Of a stretch of DNA of 64,000 nt, positions 9,992-18,361 are shown one piece after another; the stretch's first letter is position 1; each line of letters starts with the position of its first letter. A program made the translations under genes and the position numbers. The stretch lies in NCBI RefSeq assembly GCF_900155985.1, contig NZ_FTMA01000001.1:1746655-1810654 (forward strand), read 5' to 3'. Source of the stretch: Maribacter ulvicola (GTDB lineage Bacteria > Bacteroidota > Bacteroidia > Flavobacteriales > Flavobacteriaceae). Below the pieces are notes generated by a model, which was not told the DNA's origin, made no database searches, and saw nothing but the letters and a program-made list of their open reading frames with translations.

Positions 9992-10162
9992 ACAAATAAA
10001 AAGCCGACGACTACAATAGTATTTAAATAAAAAATAATGAGTTTTAGTTGATGAAAATATTTCAATTATAAAATATAGACAGAAAAAATTGAGCCTACTG
10101 TAGGTTAAAAGATATAAACGTAAAGAAAGAAACATAAATAAGTAATAACCAGAAATTAAACT

Positions 10163-11839
10163 ATGAGTAACATTGATTATATAACCATATTAGTATTTTC
10201 CCTAGTTATTGTAATGGCCGGGCTTGCCTTTAGAAAGAGAGGTAGTGATATGAAATCTTATTTTGCTGCAGGGGGTGCGGTACCATGGTCTATAAGTGGG
10301 TTGTCCTTATTTATGAGTTTCTTTTCTGCGGGTACTTTCGTCGTTTGGGGGTCTATAGCCTATGAATTAGGTTGGGTAGCAATTACTATTCAAATGGCCA
10401 TGTGCTTAGGTGGATTTTTTGTAGCCTATTTAATAGCTCCAAAATGGCGTAATACCAATAGTTTAACTGCCGCAGAGTTTGTAAGAAAGAGGCTAGGGGG
10501 CAAAACACAAAATTTTTATACCTATTTAATATTAATAATATCGTTAGGGTATTCTGGAGCTTTTTTATATCCTGTTGCCAAAATAATTAATGTATCTACA
10601 GGTTTTTCTATCACCGCTTGTGTAATTGTTTTGGGGCTTCTTATTTTATTATATACCGTAGTCGGTGGTTTATGGGCGGTCATCATTACAGATGTTTTAC
10701 AGTTTGTAATACTCACAGCGGCCGTTCTTATAGTAGTATACTTGTCTTTGCAAGAAGTAGGAGGTTTAGATGCTTTTATTGATAAAGCTCCAGAAAACTT
10801 TCTTGATTGGACTACCAGTGAATATTCTTGGGGCTTTATAGTCGCTTTTGCAATATATAACACCATTTTTATAGGAGGTAACTGGGCTTATGTACAACGT
10901 TATACCAGTGTGAAAGATGCTAAAAGTGCTAAAAAAGTGGGGTTGACTTTTGGGTGGCTCTATCTTTTAAGTCCGTTTATTTGGATGTTACCACCAATGA
11001 TCTATAAAGTGTTGAACCCTTCGCTTACAGGTCTAGATATTGAAGGAGCCTATTTGTTGATATGTAAAGAAGTATTGCCATTAGGTATGCTAGGGCTTAT
11101 GCTTGGCGGTATGGTGTTTGCAACTGCTAGTTCTGTAAATACAACGTTAAATTTAGCGGCATCAGTTATTACAAATGATATTTTTAGGGTTTTAAAACCT
11201 AATGCATCGGTAAAACAAACTATGAACGTAGCCAAGATATCAACATTGTTGTTTGGGTTAGGAACCATAGGTGTAGCTCTTTTAGTACCCTCTGCTGGGG
11301 GAATCGTTAATATGGTATTAAGTATAGGTGCTGTAACCGGTTGCTCCTTATATGGACCACCAATATGGGCGCTTTTCTCTAAACGGCATACAGGAAAATC
11401 TATTTTAGGAGTCACCTTGATAAGTCTTAGTATTAATTTACTATTTAAATTTTTTGCTGATAGTTTATTAGGAGAAAGTTTATCAAGGGCAAATGAGATG
11501 CTTTTAGGGTCCATATTACCTTTTGCCCTATTATTGGCATACGAATGGTATGCTAAATTCAAAGGGGTGAACGAAAGTGAAGATTATACGAAGTATCAAT
11601 CAAAAGCACTAAAAGTTGTAGAGGATGAAGAAGAAAAAGATTCTGCTGAACAAAATGTGTTTGGCTTAAAAGTGTTGGCAGTCACACTGATAGCGGTAGG
11701 GGTTTTAATATTGATTTTAGGCATTTTTGCACAAGAATCTAATGGCATCGTATTAGCTGTAGGGTCCATAATCGTAGTGATCGCATTAATAATTTATCCC
11801 AATTTCAAAAGGTTATTGCGGTTTCCCAAATCAAGTTAG
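10163..11839 (+). CDS. Sodium:solute symporter (SSS family)
   Basis: Inner-membrane Na+-coupled transporter, probably for the monosaccharide or uronic-type product released by the locus. At 558 residues it has about 13-14 hydrophobic segments. Near the N-terminus AAGGAVPWSISGLSLFMSFF is the typical SSS start (TM1-TM2), and ITDVLQFVILTAAV and NWAYVQRYTSVKDAKSAKK match the conserved SSS core around TM5-TM6. A charged linker (KVVEDEEEKDS, near 480) precedes the last helices. It sits 171 bases after the second propeller gene and 77 bases before the oxidoreductase gene. Family is secure, substrate unknown. Confidence 0.93.
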   Translation: MSNIDYITILVFSLVIVMAGLAFRKRGSDMKSYFAAGGAVPWSISGLSLFMSFFSAGTFVVWGSIAYELGWVAITIQMAMCLGGFFVAYLIAPKWRNTNSLTAAEFVRKRLGGKTQNFYTYLILIISLGYSGAFLYPVAKIINVSTGFSITACVIVLGLLILLYTVVGGLWAVIITDVLQFVILTAAVLIVVYLSLQEVGGLDAFIDKAPENFLDWTTSEYSWGFIVAFAIYNTIFIGGNWAYVQRYTSVKDAKSAKKVGLTFGWLYLLSPFIWMLPPMIYKVLNPSLTGLDIEGAYLLICKEVLPLGMLGLMLGGMVFATASSVNTTLNLAASVITNDIFRVLKPNASVKQTMNVAKISTLLFGLGTIGVALLVPSAGGIVNMVLSIGAVTGCSLYGPPIWALFSKRHTGKSILGVTLISLSINLLFKFFADSLLGESLSRANEMLLGSILPFALLLAYEWYAKFKGVNESEDYTKYQSKALKVVEDEEEKDSAEQNVFGLKVLAVTLIAVGVLILILGIFAQESNGIVLAVGSIIVVIALIIYPNFKRLLRFPKSS

Positions 11840-11916
11840 TAAATCATAGCAACAATTTAAACAATACAATAATACTCCAAGTGCTCCCTAACTTGGAATT
11901 TAAAAACAAATAAAAA

Positions 11917-14205
11917 ATGATCAAAAGTGAATTTAGTAGTGCAAGAGACAATAAACTTATGGCGCTTAATACAGACCTTGTCGTTATTGGTGGGGGCTTA
12001 TCGGGTGTTTGTGTCGCTATTACCGCAGCAAGAGAGAACTTAAAAGTAGTTTTGATCCAAGATAGACCGGTACTTGGTGGTAATGCTTCAAGTGAAATAA
12101 GGTTATGGGCTCTTGGCGCAACATCGCATATGGGAAACAACAATCGCTGGTCAAGAGAAGGGGGATTGATCAATGAAATTTTATTAGATAATCTTCAACG
12201 CAATAAAGAAGGTAATCCGCTTATTTTTGATACGATTCTTTTAGAAAAAATTTACGAGGAAAAGAACATTACACTGTTACTTAATACGGCGGTATATGAG
12301 ACAATAAAAATAGATGATAGAAAAATTAAGAGTGTAAAGGCATTTTGTAGTCAAAATTCAACTACGTATAATGTAGCGGCACCTTATTTCTGTGATGCCT
12401 CTGGAGACGGAATTGTAGCCTTTCAATCTGGGGCTTCTTTTAGAATGGGAGCAGAAACCTCAGATGAGTTTGATGAAGGTTTTGCCCCAAACATTGAAGA
12501 CTATGGTAATTTGTTAGGGCATTCACTCTATTTATATACTAAAGATCTAGGGAAGCCAGTTAGCTATACAGCACCCTCTTTTGCCATTACTAACGCCGAA
12601 GATTTACCGCGAATTAAAAATTATCAATTGGGAGATCACGGCTGTAAACTTTGGTGGGTAGAATATGGGGGTAGATTAGATACGGTACATGAATCTGAAG
12701 ATATTAAGCTTGAACTATGGAAAGTGGTGTACGGTATTTGGGATTATGTAAAGAATAGTGGTAAATATCCCGAAGCAGAGAATTTAACACTAGAATGGGT
12801 AGGTACCATTCCCGGTAAGCGTGAGAGTAGACGATTTGAAGGAGATTATATTTTGTCACAAAAAGATATTGTTGAGCAAAGAGATCATTATGATGCGGTA
12901 GCTTTTGGAGGATGGGCGATGGATTTGCACCCTGCTGATGGTATTTATAGTAAACATAACTCTTGTACGCAATGGCATGGTAAAGGAGTGTATTCCATTC
13001 CGTATCGTTGTTATTATTCAAAGGACCTTGATAATCTTTTTTTAGCAGGTAGAATTATTAGTGCCAGTCATGTTGCCTTTGGGTCTTCAAGGGTAATGTT
13101 AACTTGTGCCCATGGTGCTCAAGCGGTAGGTAAGGCGGCAGCAATTTGTTTAGAGCAAAATCTTTCGCCAAGAGATCTATCCCAGAAAGAAAACATAGAA
13201 AAATTGCAGTTGGCATTGAATAGAGATGGACAGAGTATTCCCCGTCTAGATATTACGGACCGTGAGGATCTGGCGCAACTTTCTCACATTAGTGCAAGTT
13301 CTACTTTGGTTTTTAATGGTTTTACACCTGGTGAAGAGTGGTATACCCTTAAGTTTGGAATTGCCCAATTATTGCCATTAAATTTAAATGAAAATTACAG
13401 TTTTGAATTTGAGGTAGAAGCTGAAACGGATACAACCTTAGAAATACAATTGAAAAGCAGTGCGCTTTGTTCTCATTTTACACCCGATGTTGTTGTTGAT
13501 GGCAAAACCTTCAACCTTAAAAAAGGAAAGCAAAAAATTACATTTAACACGACAGAGGCGCAAAATATCCAACATTATTCATATTGCTGTATCTTGAAAA
13601 ATGAAAAAGTCAAGGTAAGACTTTCAGATGAGCGTATAACGGGGTTAATGACCGTACAGAATAAAGTGAATAAGGCGGTTTCAAATTTTGGTAGACAAGA
13701 CCCGCCAAAAGATATTGCCGTTGATAGTTTTGAGTTTTGGACCCCTGAAAGAAGACCGGGAGGAAAGAATTTGGCGCTGACGCTTAACAAGCCTTTACCC
13801 ATTTTTGAAGTTAATAATTTATTAAACGGCAAAGTAAGGCCAGAATCAAACGGTAACACTAATGCTTGGGTGGCAGAAATAGAAGATAAAACACCCCAAG
13901 TTAGGCTAAAATGGGAAAAACCAGTAACAGTAAAAACAGTAAAACTGTATTTTGATTGTGATTTTGATCATGCTTTAGAAACAACCCTTATGGGACATCC
14001 AGAAGATACCATACCATTTGTAGTTGACGAGTATAAGATTAAAGACGGTTCTGGCACTATTCTAAAAGAAGTTAAAGGAAATTTTCAAGCTATTAATACA
14101 CTTACCTTAGATAGTGCAATCTCAACAGATGTGCTAACTTTTGAGTTTTCTAAGAATGATAGAAACATACCGGTTTCAATATTTAAAATTTCCGTATTTG
14201 AATAA
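11917..14205 (+). CDS. FAD-dependent oxidoreductase with C-terminal beta domain
   Basis: The N-terminal FAD-binding Rossmann motif is VVIGGGLSGVCVA (residues about 22-34), followed by RPVLGGNASSEIRLW, a signature of the FAD_oxidored family common in polysaccharide loci. A second dinucleotide-domain motif, LFLAGRIISASHVAFGSSR, lies near 375. Beyond about residue 440 the protein carries beta-sandwich-like sequence, including a segment resembling a discoidin/F5-8-type domain (NAWVAEIEDKTPQVRLKW near 650). There is no signal peptide, so it is probably cytoplasmic. It likely oxidises or dehydrates a sugar product imported by the neighbouring symporter; the substrate is unknown. At 762 residues it is long for the core fold because of the C-terminal extension. 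Confidence 0.85.
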   Translation: MIKSEFSSARDNKLMALNTDLVVIGGGLSGVCVAITAARENLKVVLIQDRPVLGGNASSEIRLWALGATSHMGNNNRWSREGGLINEILLDNLQRNKEGNPLIFDTILLEKIYEEKNITLLLNTAVYETIKIDDRKIKSVKAFCSQNSTTYNVAAPYFCDASGDGIVAFQSGASFRMGAETSDEFDEGFAPNIEDYGNLLGHSLYLYTKDLGKPVSYTAPSFAITNAEDLPRIKNYQLGDHGCKLWWVEYGGRLDTVHESEDIKLELWKVVYGIWDYVKNSGKYPEAENLTLEWVGTIPGKRESRRFEGDYILSQKDIVEQRDHYDAVAFGGWAMDLHPADGIYSKHNSCTQWHGKGVYSIPYRCYYSKDLDNLFLAGRIISASHVAFGSSRVMLTCAHGAQAVGKAAAICLEQNLSPRDLSQKENIEKLQLALNRDGQSIPRLDITDREDLAQLSHISASSTLVFNGFTPGEEWYTLKFGIAQLLPLNLNENYSFEFEVEAETDTTLEIQLKSSALCSHFTPDVVVDGKTFNLKKGKQKITFNTTEAQNIQHYSYCCILKNEKVKVRLSDERITGLMTVQNKVNKAVSNFGRQDPPKDIAVDSFEFWTPERRPGGKNLALTLNKPLPIFEVNNLLNGKVRPESNGNTNAWVAEIEDKTPQVRLKWEKPVTVKTVKLYFDCDFDHALETTLMGHPEDTIPFVVDEYKIKDGSGTILKEVKGNFQAINTLTLDSAISTDVLTFEFSKNDRNIPVSIFKISVFE

Positions 14206-14708
14206 TTTGGTCAGAACTTATATATGACCTTAAAGCCTAATGTGGTTAATGAGGGTAAACTATTATAGGGGAGAAGAAAAAAATTGAATACCACGTATAG
14301 AAAGCGTTGAAAGTAAGTTTCAATAAAAAGTAACTTATTGGTTACAGACCAAGATTCAGTAATACATAAAAGCCTTTCTTTCTTGTAAATTATATAAGAG
14401 CAAGAAAGAAAGGTATACTAACTGTGCGTATTAAAATAAGAGGTTAAGTTTTAGTCTGCCATAGTCAAATATGAAATAGACGTTTATAGAAAATTTAGGA
14501 TTAGGGTAATCCATTAGAAGATTAAAAAATGTGTTTGTAGAATGGTAACTATCGTCTTTTAATGACACAAATTATAAAGGCATTAGTACAATTAATGATT
14601 CCTTATAAATACGATCAGCTTTATTCAATTAACGACAAATGTTAGCGATTACTATTGCTATTGCCAATTTTTGAATATTTCAATTTATAGGATACTCTTA
14701 AAAGCAAT
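14206..14708. other. Gene-free stretch after the polysaccharide locus
   Basis: About 500 bases without a supported gene. The only structure I see is the inverted repeat at 14373-14413, listed separately. It separates the sugar locus from the tRNA-Arg and apt region. Confidence 0.5.
14373..14413. repeat. 13-bp perfect inverted repeat (possible terminator of the sugar locus)
   Basis: CCTTTCTTTCTTG at 14373-14385 is matched exactly by CAAGAAAGAAAGG at 14401-14413, with a 15-base loop. There is no clear T-run directly after it on the + strand, so it is either a poor terminator 168 bases after the oxidoreductase stop or a structural/regulatory element. Confidence 0.45.
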
Positions 14709-14740
14709 AAACCCTGCAAATTCTAGAATTTGCAGGGTTT
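14709..14740. terminator. Perfect palindromic terminator downstream of tRNA-Arg
   Basis: A 32-base perfect palindrome, half-site AAACCCTGCAAATTCT, with T-runs at the end on both strands. It lies 26 bases beyond the 3' end of tRNA-Arg (- strand) and fits its terminator. It would also stop leftover + strand transcription from the sugar locus. Confidence 0.8.
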
Positions 14741-14765
14741 TGACTCTTAAAGCGAGTTAAACTTG

Positions 14766-14839
14766 TGACCTCGACAGGATTCAAACCTGTAACCTCTTGA
14801 GCCGTAATCAAGTGCGCTATTCAGTTGCGCCACGAGGCC
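14766..14839 (-). tRNA. tRNA-Arg (anticodon ACG)
   Basis: On the minus strand the sequence folds as a full cloverleaf: acceptor GGCCTCG paired with CGAGGTC (one G-T pair), anticodon arm CTTGA-TTACGGC-TCAAG giving anticodon ACG, and T-arm ACAGG-TTTGAAT-CCTGT. Discriminator base is A and CCA is not encoded. It reads CGN arginine codons after A34 is deaminated to inosine (by TadA in bacteria). It is followed by the palindromic terminator at 14709-14740 and lies divergently from apt. Confidence 0.95.
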
Positions 14840-14914
14840 ATTTTGTTTTTCCCTTAACGGGGTGCAAATATATTTCTTTTTACATTTACCACAAAATAAA
14901 GAACATATTATTAC

Positions 14915-15427
14915 ATGGATTTTAAAAGCTTAATTAGAGATGTACCTGATTTTCCTAAAGAAGGGGTCGTTTTTAAGGATATAACTTTATTACTTAAAAA
15001 CCCCACAGCCCTAAATAAAACGCTAAAAGCATTGTATGATTTAACTGGCGGACAGAAAATAGACAAAGTGGTGGGAATGGAAAGTAGGGGATTCATTTTT
15101 GGACCTATGTTAGCAAAAAAACTGAATGCTGGTTTTGTACCAGTGCGCAAATCGGGTAAATTACCATCTACAACGCTCAAAGAAACTTTTGATTTGGAGT
15201 ATGGTACCGATACTTTGGAAATTCACATAGATGGGATAGAAAAAGGAGACAAGGTCTTAATTCATGATGACGTTTTGGCTACAGGTGGTACCGCAAAAGC
15301 AACTTGTAAACTAGTAGAACGTTTGGGTGGAGAAATAGTACAATGTAATTTTCTTATAGAACTTACATTTTTAAAGGGTAGTTCTAAAATCAGTGATCAT
15401 GCCATAAAATCTTTGATAAAATATTAG
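14915..15427 (+). CDS. apt: Adenine phosphoribosyltransferase
   Basis: Purine salvage enzyme: adenine plus PRPP gives AMP and pyrophosphate, in the cytoplasm. The 170-residue length is typical. The type I PRPP-binding motif VLIHDDVLATGGTA is near residue 112, GMESRGFIFG (near 53) is the family's base-binding loop region, and the N-terminus SLIRDVPDFPKEGVVFKDIT is highly characteristic. The gene stands alone, starting 75 bases after the tRNA-Arg 5' end in divergent orientation. Its stop overlaps the 3' end of a small convergent gene by four bases. Confidence 0.97.
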   Translation: MDFKSLIRDVPDFPKEGVVFKDITLLLKNPTALNKTLKALYDLTGGQKIDKVVGMESRGFIFGPMLAKKLNAGFVPVRKSGKLPSTTLKETFDLEYGTDTLEIHIDGIEKGDKVLIHDDVLATGGTAKATCKLVERLGGEIVQCNFLIELTFLKGSSKISDHAIKSLIKY

Positions 15428-15600
15428 TCTAACGCTTTTGTAGTAATAAAGTAGCGCCAACCAATTAAAGCTAGTTGTAGCTTACTGGCTTTAGATAAAT
15501 CTAGCTGCTTTTTGCTGTAAGATGGTAAAATAGCTTTGTTCAGCCTGGCAATAAATTTAAAAAGCTTCTTTTTCAAGTTGAAATTTTTACAAACATACAT
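15424..15600 (-). CDS. Small conserved basic protein of 50-58 residues
   Basis: On the minus strand a frame runs from ATG 15600 or, more likely, TTG 15576 to the stop at 15424-15426. From TTG the product is 50 residues, starting LKKKLFKFIARLNKAILPSY and ending LIGWRYFITTKALD. I recall near-identical 50-residue proteins in many Flavobacteriaceae, some labelled SsrA-binding protein; that label is doubtful because SmpB is about 150 residues. There is no signal peptide; the sequence is basic with an amphipathic N-terminal half. The stop overlaps the end of apt by four bases, so the two genes converge. Function unknown. Confidence 0.75.
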   Translation of the reverse strand: MYVCKNFNLKKKLFKFIARLNKAILPSYSKKQLDLSKASKLQLALIGWRYFITTKALD

Positions 15601-16111
15601 AAATAACTTTATGCTTTATAAAATGGTTAGGTTTCCGTTATAGTAGTACCTATAAATAATTAGAGCTATACTATAGTTACTATGATACTTAAGAGTAAGA
15701 AAACAATGATTTTTATTAAAGTAATCATATGTGAAAATTCTTGAGTTCGATAATGTTGTTTTAATCTTTTAGAAAGATAGAATAGTAGTAAGAGGGCAAC
15801 AAATGAATTTTGTTAAAACAATAAATTTGAATATAGGTGTCTAAGGTAAATATGTTGCCATTGTTAACTGTTAATTTACAGATCGTTTTTGTCTTAAATT
15901 CATATTTTGGTTTTATGTTGTGTTTAGTGATAATTGTAGCGTTTCTTTTAAATTATTTAAAAAGCTGGGCTAAAAATGATGAAGCGCTAACTTTTCATTC
16001 TTTTATGTAAAAACACAAAGTTTTATGAGTATTGAGATACACTATTAAATGAAATATTGTTTTAGTTTTTAGATGACATCAATTGTCATATGAGATCACA
16101 TTTCTTCTATT
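15601..16111. other. AT-rich gap of about 500 bases, no supported gene
   Basis: No terminator, tRNA or conserved frame is visible. One + strand frame at 15852-16010 (52 codons from ATG, hydrophobic, with LCLVIIVAFLLNYL) could encode a one-helix peptide, but it has no promoter box and I do not recognise it. The promoter of the antiporter gene lies at the right edge. Confidence 0.4.
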
Positions 16112-16119
16112 TATATTTG
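16112..16119 (+). promoter_or_regulatory. Bacteroidota -7 promoter box for the antiporter gene
   Basis: TATATTTG matches the TAnnTTTG consensus and lies 15 bases before ATG 16134. A TTG at 16084-16086 gives a 25-base spacer, slightly long. The box supports ATG 16134 rather than the in-frame ATG at 16083, which would lie upstream of transcription start. Confidence 0.6.
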
Positions 16120-16133
16120 CGAAAATTATTTTT

Positions 16134-17072
16134 ATGCAAGATTTCTTATTTATCGTTGGCGGATTAACTTTATTGATAGCAGGTGGAAATTGGCTGTTAA
16201 AAGCTGCGGTAGATTTATCATTGAAACTAAAGATCCCAAAAATAGTTATTGGTATGACAGTGGTGTCCTTTGCCACATCTGCGCCAGAGTTGATCGTGAG
16301 TATTAACGCTGCTTTAGATGGTTTTCCAGATTTGGCCCTTGGTAACGTGGTGGGATCAAATATTGCTAACCTAGGGCTAGTGTTGGCAATTACTATTTTA
16401 CTTAGCCCTATAGATGTTAGTAAAAGTTTTTATACTACAGATTGGCCTGTAATGACGCTTGCTTCTTTACTCTTTTTCTTTTTCATATATTTTGACGGTG
16501 TGCTTCAGCAATATGAAGGTATTGCTATGGTAGTCTTTCTTTTTATATTTTTGGTATATCTGCTGCGTTTTCAAAAACCAGCGGTTATAGATGACGAAGA
16601 TGAACCGGATATTATGCTACCAACGTATAAGACAGCTTTATTCCTAGGCTTGGGTGGCGGAGCGTTATGGGGAGGTTCTGAGTTGCTAATTAATGGTGCC
16701 GTAGGTATGGCTACAGTATTTGGGGTCAGTGAGCGTGTAATTGCGGTTACTATAGTTTCTGTGGGCACAAGTATACCTGAATTGGCAGCATCAATTATTG
16801 CAGTGATTAAAAAAGAGAAAGCAATATCATTAGGTAACCTCATTGGTTCTAATATATTTAATCTACTTGCAGTTCTCGGTATCACTTCAATAATTACACC
16901 AATACCCGTTATGGATCAAGGATTATTGACAAATGATATTTTCTGGATGTTGGGTATCTCTTTTCTTATTTTACCTCTTGTTTTTATACCTAAAGGATTA
17001 CGGTTGGGGTGGAGAGATGGTTTAATTCTTGTGAGTGTTTATCTGTTATTTATCTATTTTACAATAGCATAA
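16134..17072 (+). CDS. Calcium/sodium antiporter (CaCA family, YrbG-like)
   Basis: Inner-membrane cation exchanger of 312 residues from ATG 16134. It contains the two inverted alpha-repeats of the family: SAPELIVSINAALDG followed by LGNVVGSNIANLGLVLA in the first half, and SIPELAASIIAVIKKEK followed by LGNLIGSNIFNLLAVLG in the second. About ten membrane helices are separated by an acidic cytoplasmic loop (IDDEDEPD, near residue 150). Glu in each PEL motif is the expected ion ligand. Its end is separated from the convergent glutamine synthetase gene by a bidirectional terminator. Confidence 0.93.
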   Translation: MQDFLFIVGGLTLLIAGGNWLLKAAVDLSLKLKIPKIVIGMTVVSFATSAPELIVSINAALDGFPDLALGNVVGSNIANLGLVLAITILLSPIDVSKSFYTTDWPVMTLASLLFFFFIYFDGVLQQYEGIAMVVFLFIFLVYLLRFQKPAVIDDEDEPDIMLPTYKTALFLGLGGGALWGGSELLINGAVGMATVFGVSERVIAVTIVSVGTSIPELAASIIAVIKKEKAISLGNLIGSNIFNLLAVLGITSIITPIPVMDQGLLTNDIFWMLGISFLILPLVFIPKGLRLGWRDGLILVSVYLLFIYFTIA

Positions 17073-17099
17073 AATCAGTTTAGCATTATAGTATATATC

Positions 17100-17131
17100 A
17101 AAAACGCCCTGAATTAATTCAGGGCGTTTTT
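17100..17131. terminator. Bidirectional palindromic terminator
   Basis: A perfect 32-base palindrome, half-site AAAAACGCCCTGAATT, flanked by T-runs on both strands. It lies between two convergent genes, the antiporter (+) and the type II glutamine synthetase (-), and serves both. Confidence 0.9.
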
Positions 17132-17156
17132 AGTATAATCAACAATTAATTTGGTA

Positions 17157-18173
17157 TTAAATATCTGCAGATTTAACGGTTTGAACGATTCTACCTGCAA
17201 TTTTATAAGGGTCACCGTTAGAGGCTGGTCTTCTATCTTCTAACCATCCTTTCCAGCCGCTTTCAACAGTTGCAATAGGAATACGAATAGATGCACCTCT
17301 ATCAGAAATACCGAAACTGAAATCTGTAATAGCAGCAGTTTCATGTAAACCTGTCAAACGTTGGTCGTTAAACTCACCATAAACGGCAATATGTTCTTTA
17401 ACAACTGGTCTAAATGCCTCACAAATTTTTTCGTAAGTAGCTTGGTCACCACAAGTTCTTAAGGTTGTATTAGAGAAATTTGCGTGCATACCAGAACCGT
17501 TCCAGTCCATGTGTTTACCTAAAGGTTTTGGGTGATAATCTATGTAATATCCATAAGATTCAGTTAATCTATCTAAAAGGTAACGTGCTACCCATAATTC
17601 GTCACCAGCTAATTTGGCACCTTTAGCGAATAATTGAAATTCCCACTGTCCACATGCAACTTCTTGGTTAATACCTTCAAAGTTTAGACCAGCAGCGATA
17701 CAAAGATCAGCATGCTCTTCTACAATATGTCTTCCGTGTGTGTTTTTTCCTCCTACAGAACAGTAGTACATACCTTGTGGGGCTGGGTAACCACCTCTTG
17801 GGAAACCTAAAGGTAATTCTGTAGCCGTATCCATAATAAAATATTCTTGCTCAAAACCGAACCAGAAATCTGAATCTTCATCATCGATACCAGCTCTACC
17901 ATTAGATTTATGTGGAGTACCGTCAGCATTAAGTACTTCTGTCATAACTAGAAACCCATCCTTTCTTGCTGGGTCTGGAAAAATAGCAACTGGTTTAAGC
18001 AAACAGTCAGAAGAACCACCTTCGGCTTGACGTGTTGAGCTTCCATCAAAAGACCACATTTCGCAATCCTCTAATTTACCACCAAAGTCATTAACCACTT
18101 TGGTTTTACTTCTCATGTTTTGGGTAGGAAAATATCCATCTAACCAGATATATTCTAATTTTGTTTTGCTCAT
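17157..18173 (-). CDS. Glutamine synthetase, type II-like (beta-grasp GSII)
   Basis: Makes glutamine from glutamate, ammonia and ATP. At 338 residues it has the short eukaryotic-like GSII length. Visible motifs are EYIWLDGY (start), WSFDGSSTRQAEGGSSD (beta-grasp, near 41), FGFEQEYF (metal-binding Glu pair, near 106), NQEVACGQWEFQ (near 175), GKHMDWNGSGMHANFS (ATP/glutamate site, near 224) and DRRPASNGDPYKIAGRI (C-terminal signature). A -7 box lies at 18208-18215 on this strand. It is divergent from the type III enzyme gene, so both may share control from the 190-base spacer. Confidence 0.95.
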   Translation of the reverse strand: MSKTKLEYIWLDGYFPTQNMRSKTKVVNDFGGKLEDCEMWSFDGSSTRQAEGGSSDCLLKPVAIFPDPARKDGFLVMTEVLNADGTPHKSNGRAGIDDEDSDFWFGFEQEYFIMDTATELPLGFPRGGYPAPQGMYYCSVGGKNTHGRHIVEEHADLCIAAGLNFEGINQEVACGQWEFQLFAKGAKLAGDELWVARYLLDRLTESYGYYIDYHPKPLGKHMDWNGSGMHANFSNTTLRTCGDQATYEKICEAFRPVVKEHIAVYGEFNDQRLTGLHETAAITDFSFGISDRGASIRIPIATVESGWKGWLEDRRPASNGDPYKIAGRIVQTVKSADI

Positions 18174-18207
18174 AATGTGATCGTTATAAATTTAAAATAG
18201 TTGTAAA

Positions 18208-18215
18208 CAAAAATA
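18208..18215 (-). promoter_or_regulatory. Bacteroidota -7 promoter box for the type II glutamine synthetase
   Basis: Read on the minus strand it is TATTTTTG, an exact TAnnTTTG match, 34 bases before the start codon. I see no good -33 TTG at the usual distance, which would fit a promoter that needs an activator. Confidence 0.5.
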
Positions 18216-18241
18216 TGTTTTTTATCAATCGGTATGAATTT

Positions 18242-18256
18242 TTAAGGGGGTTAATG
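18242..18256. promoter_or_regulatory. G-rich box shared with the glnK upstream region
   Basis: TTAAGGGGGTTAATG matches TTAAGAGGGTGTATG upstream of glnK (41995-42009) at 12 of 15 positions. A C-rich counterpart, CTACCCCTAT, lies at 18281-18290. It sits midway between the two divergent glutamine synthetase promoters, where a nitrogen regulator could act on both. Confidence 0.35.
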
Positions 18257-18305
18257 TTTAAAAATTGAATTTATTATTATCTACCCCTATTTTTTGTTGG
18301 GTATT

Positions 18306-18338
18306 TTGCCATATATCTATTTATAGAACGTAATTTTG
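18306..18338 (+). promoter_or_regulatory. Promoter of the type III glutamine synthetase gene
   Basis: TTG at 18306-18308, a 22-base spacer, then TAATTTTG at 18331-18338, matching both parts of the Bacteroidota consensus. Transcription would start near 18344. This leaves almost no leader for ATG 18350 and favours ATG 18362. Confidence 0.7.
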
Positions 18339-18361
18339 TCAAATTAATAATGAATTTAATT

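Noticed and set aside
11050-11562. Long open frame on the minus strand inside the symporter gene
   Set aside because: It lies fully within a secure coding sequence on the other strand, has no recognisable protein features, and is a shadow frame.
15852-16010. A 52-codon frame for a hydrophobic peptide in the gap before the antiporter gene
   Set aside because: No promoter box, no recognised homologue and AT-rich sequence that yields such frames by chance; kept only as a remark in the gap entry.
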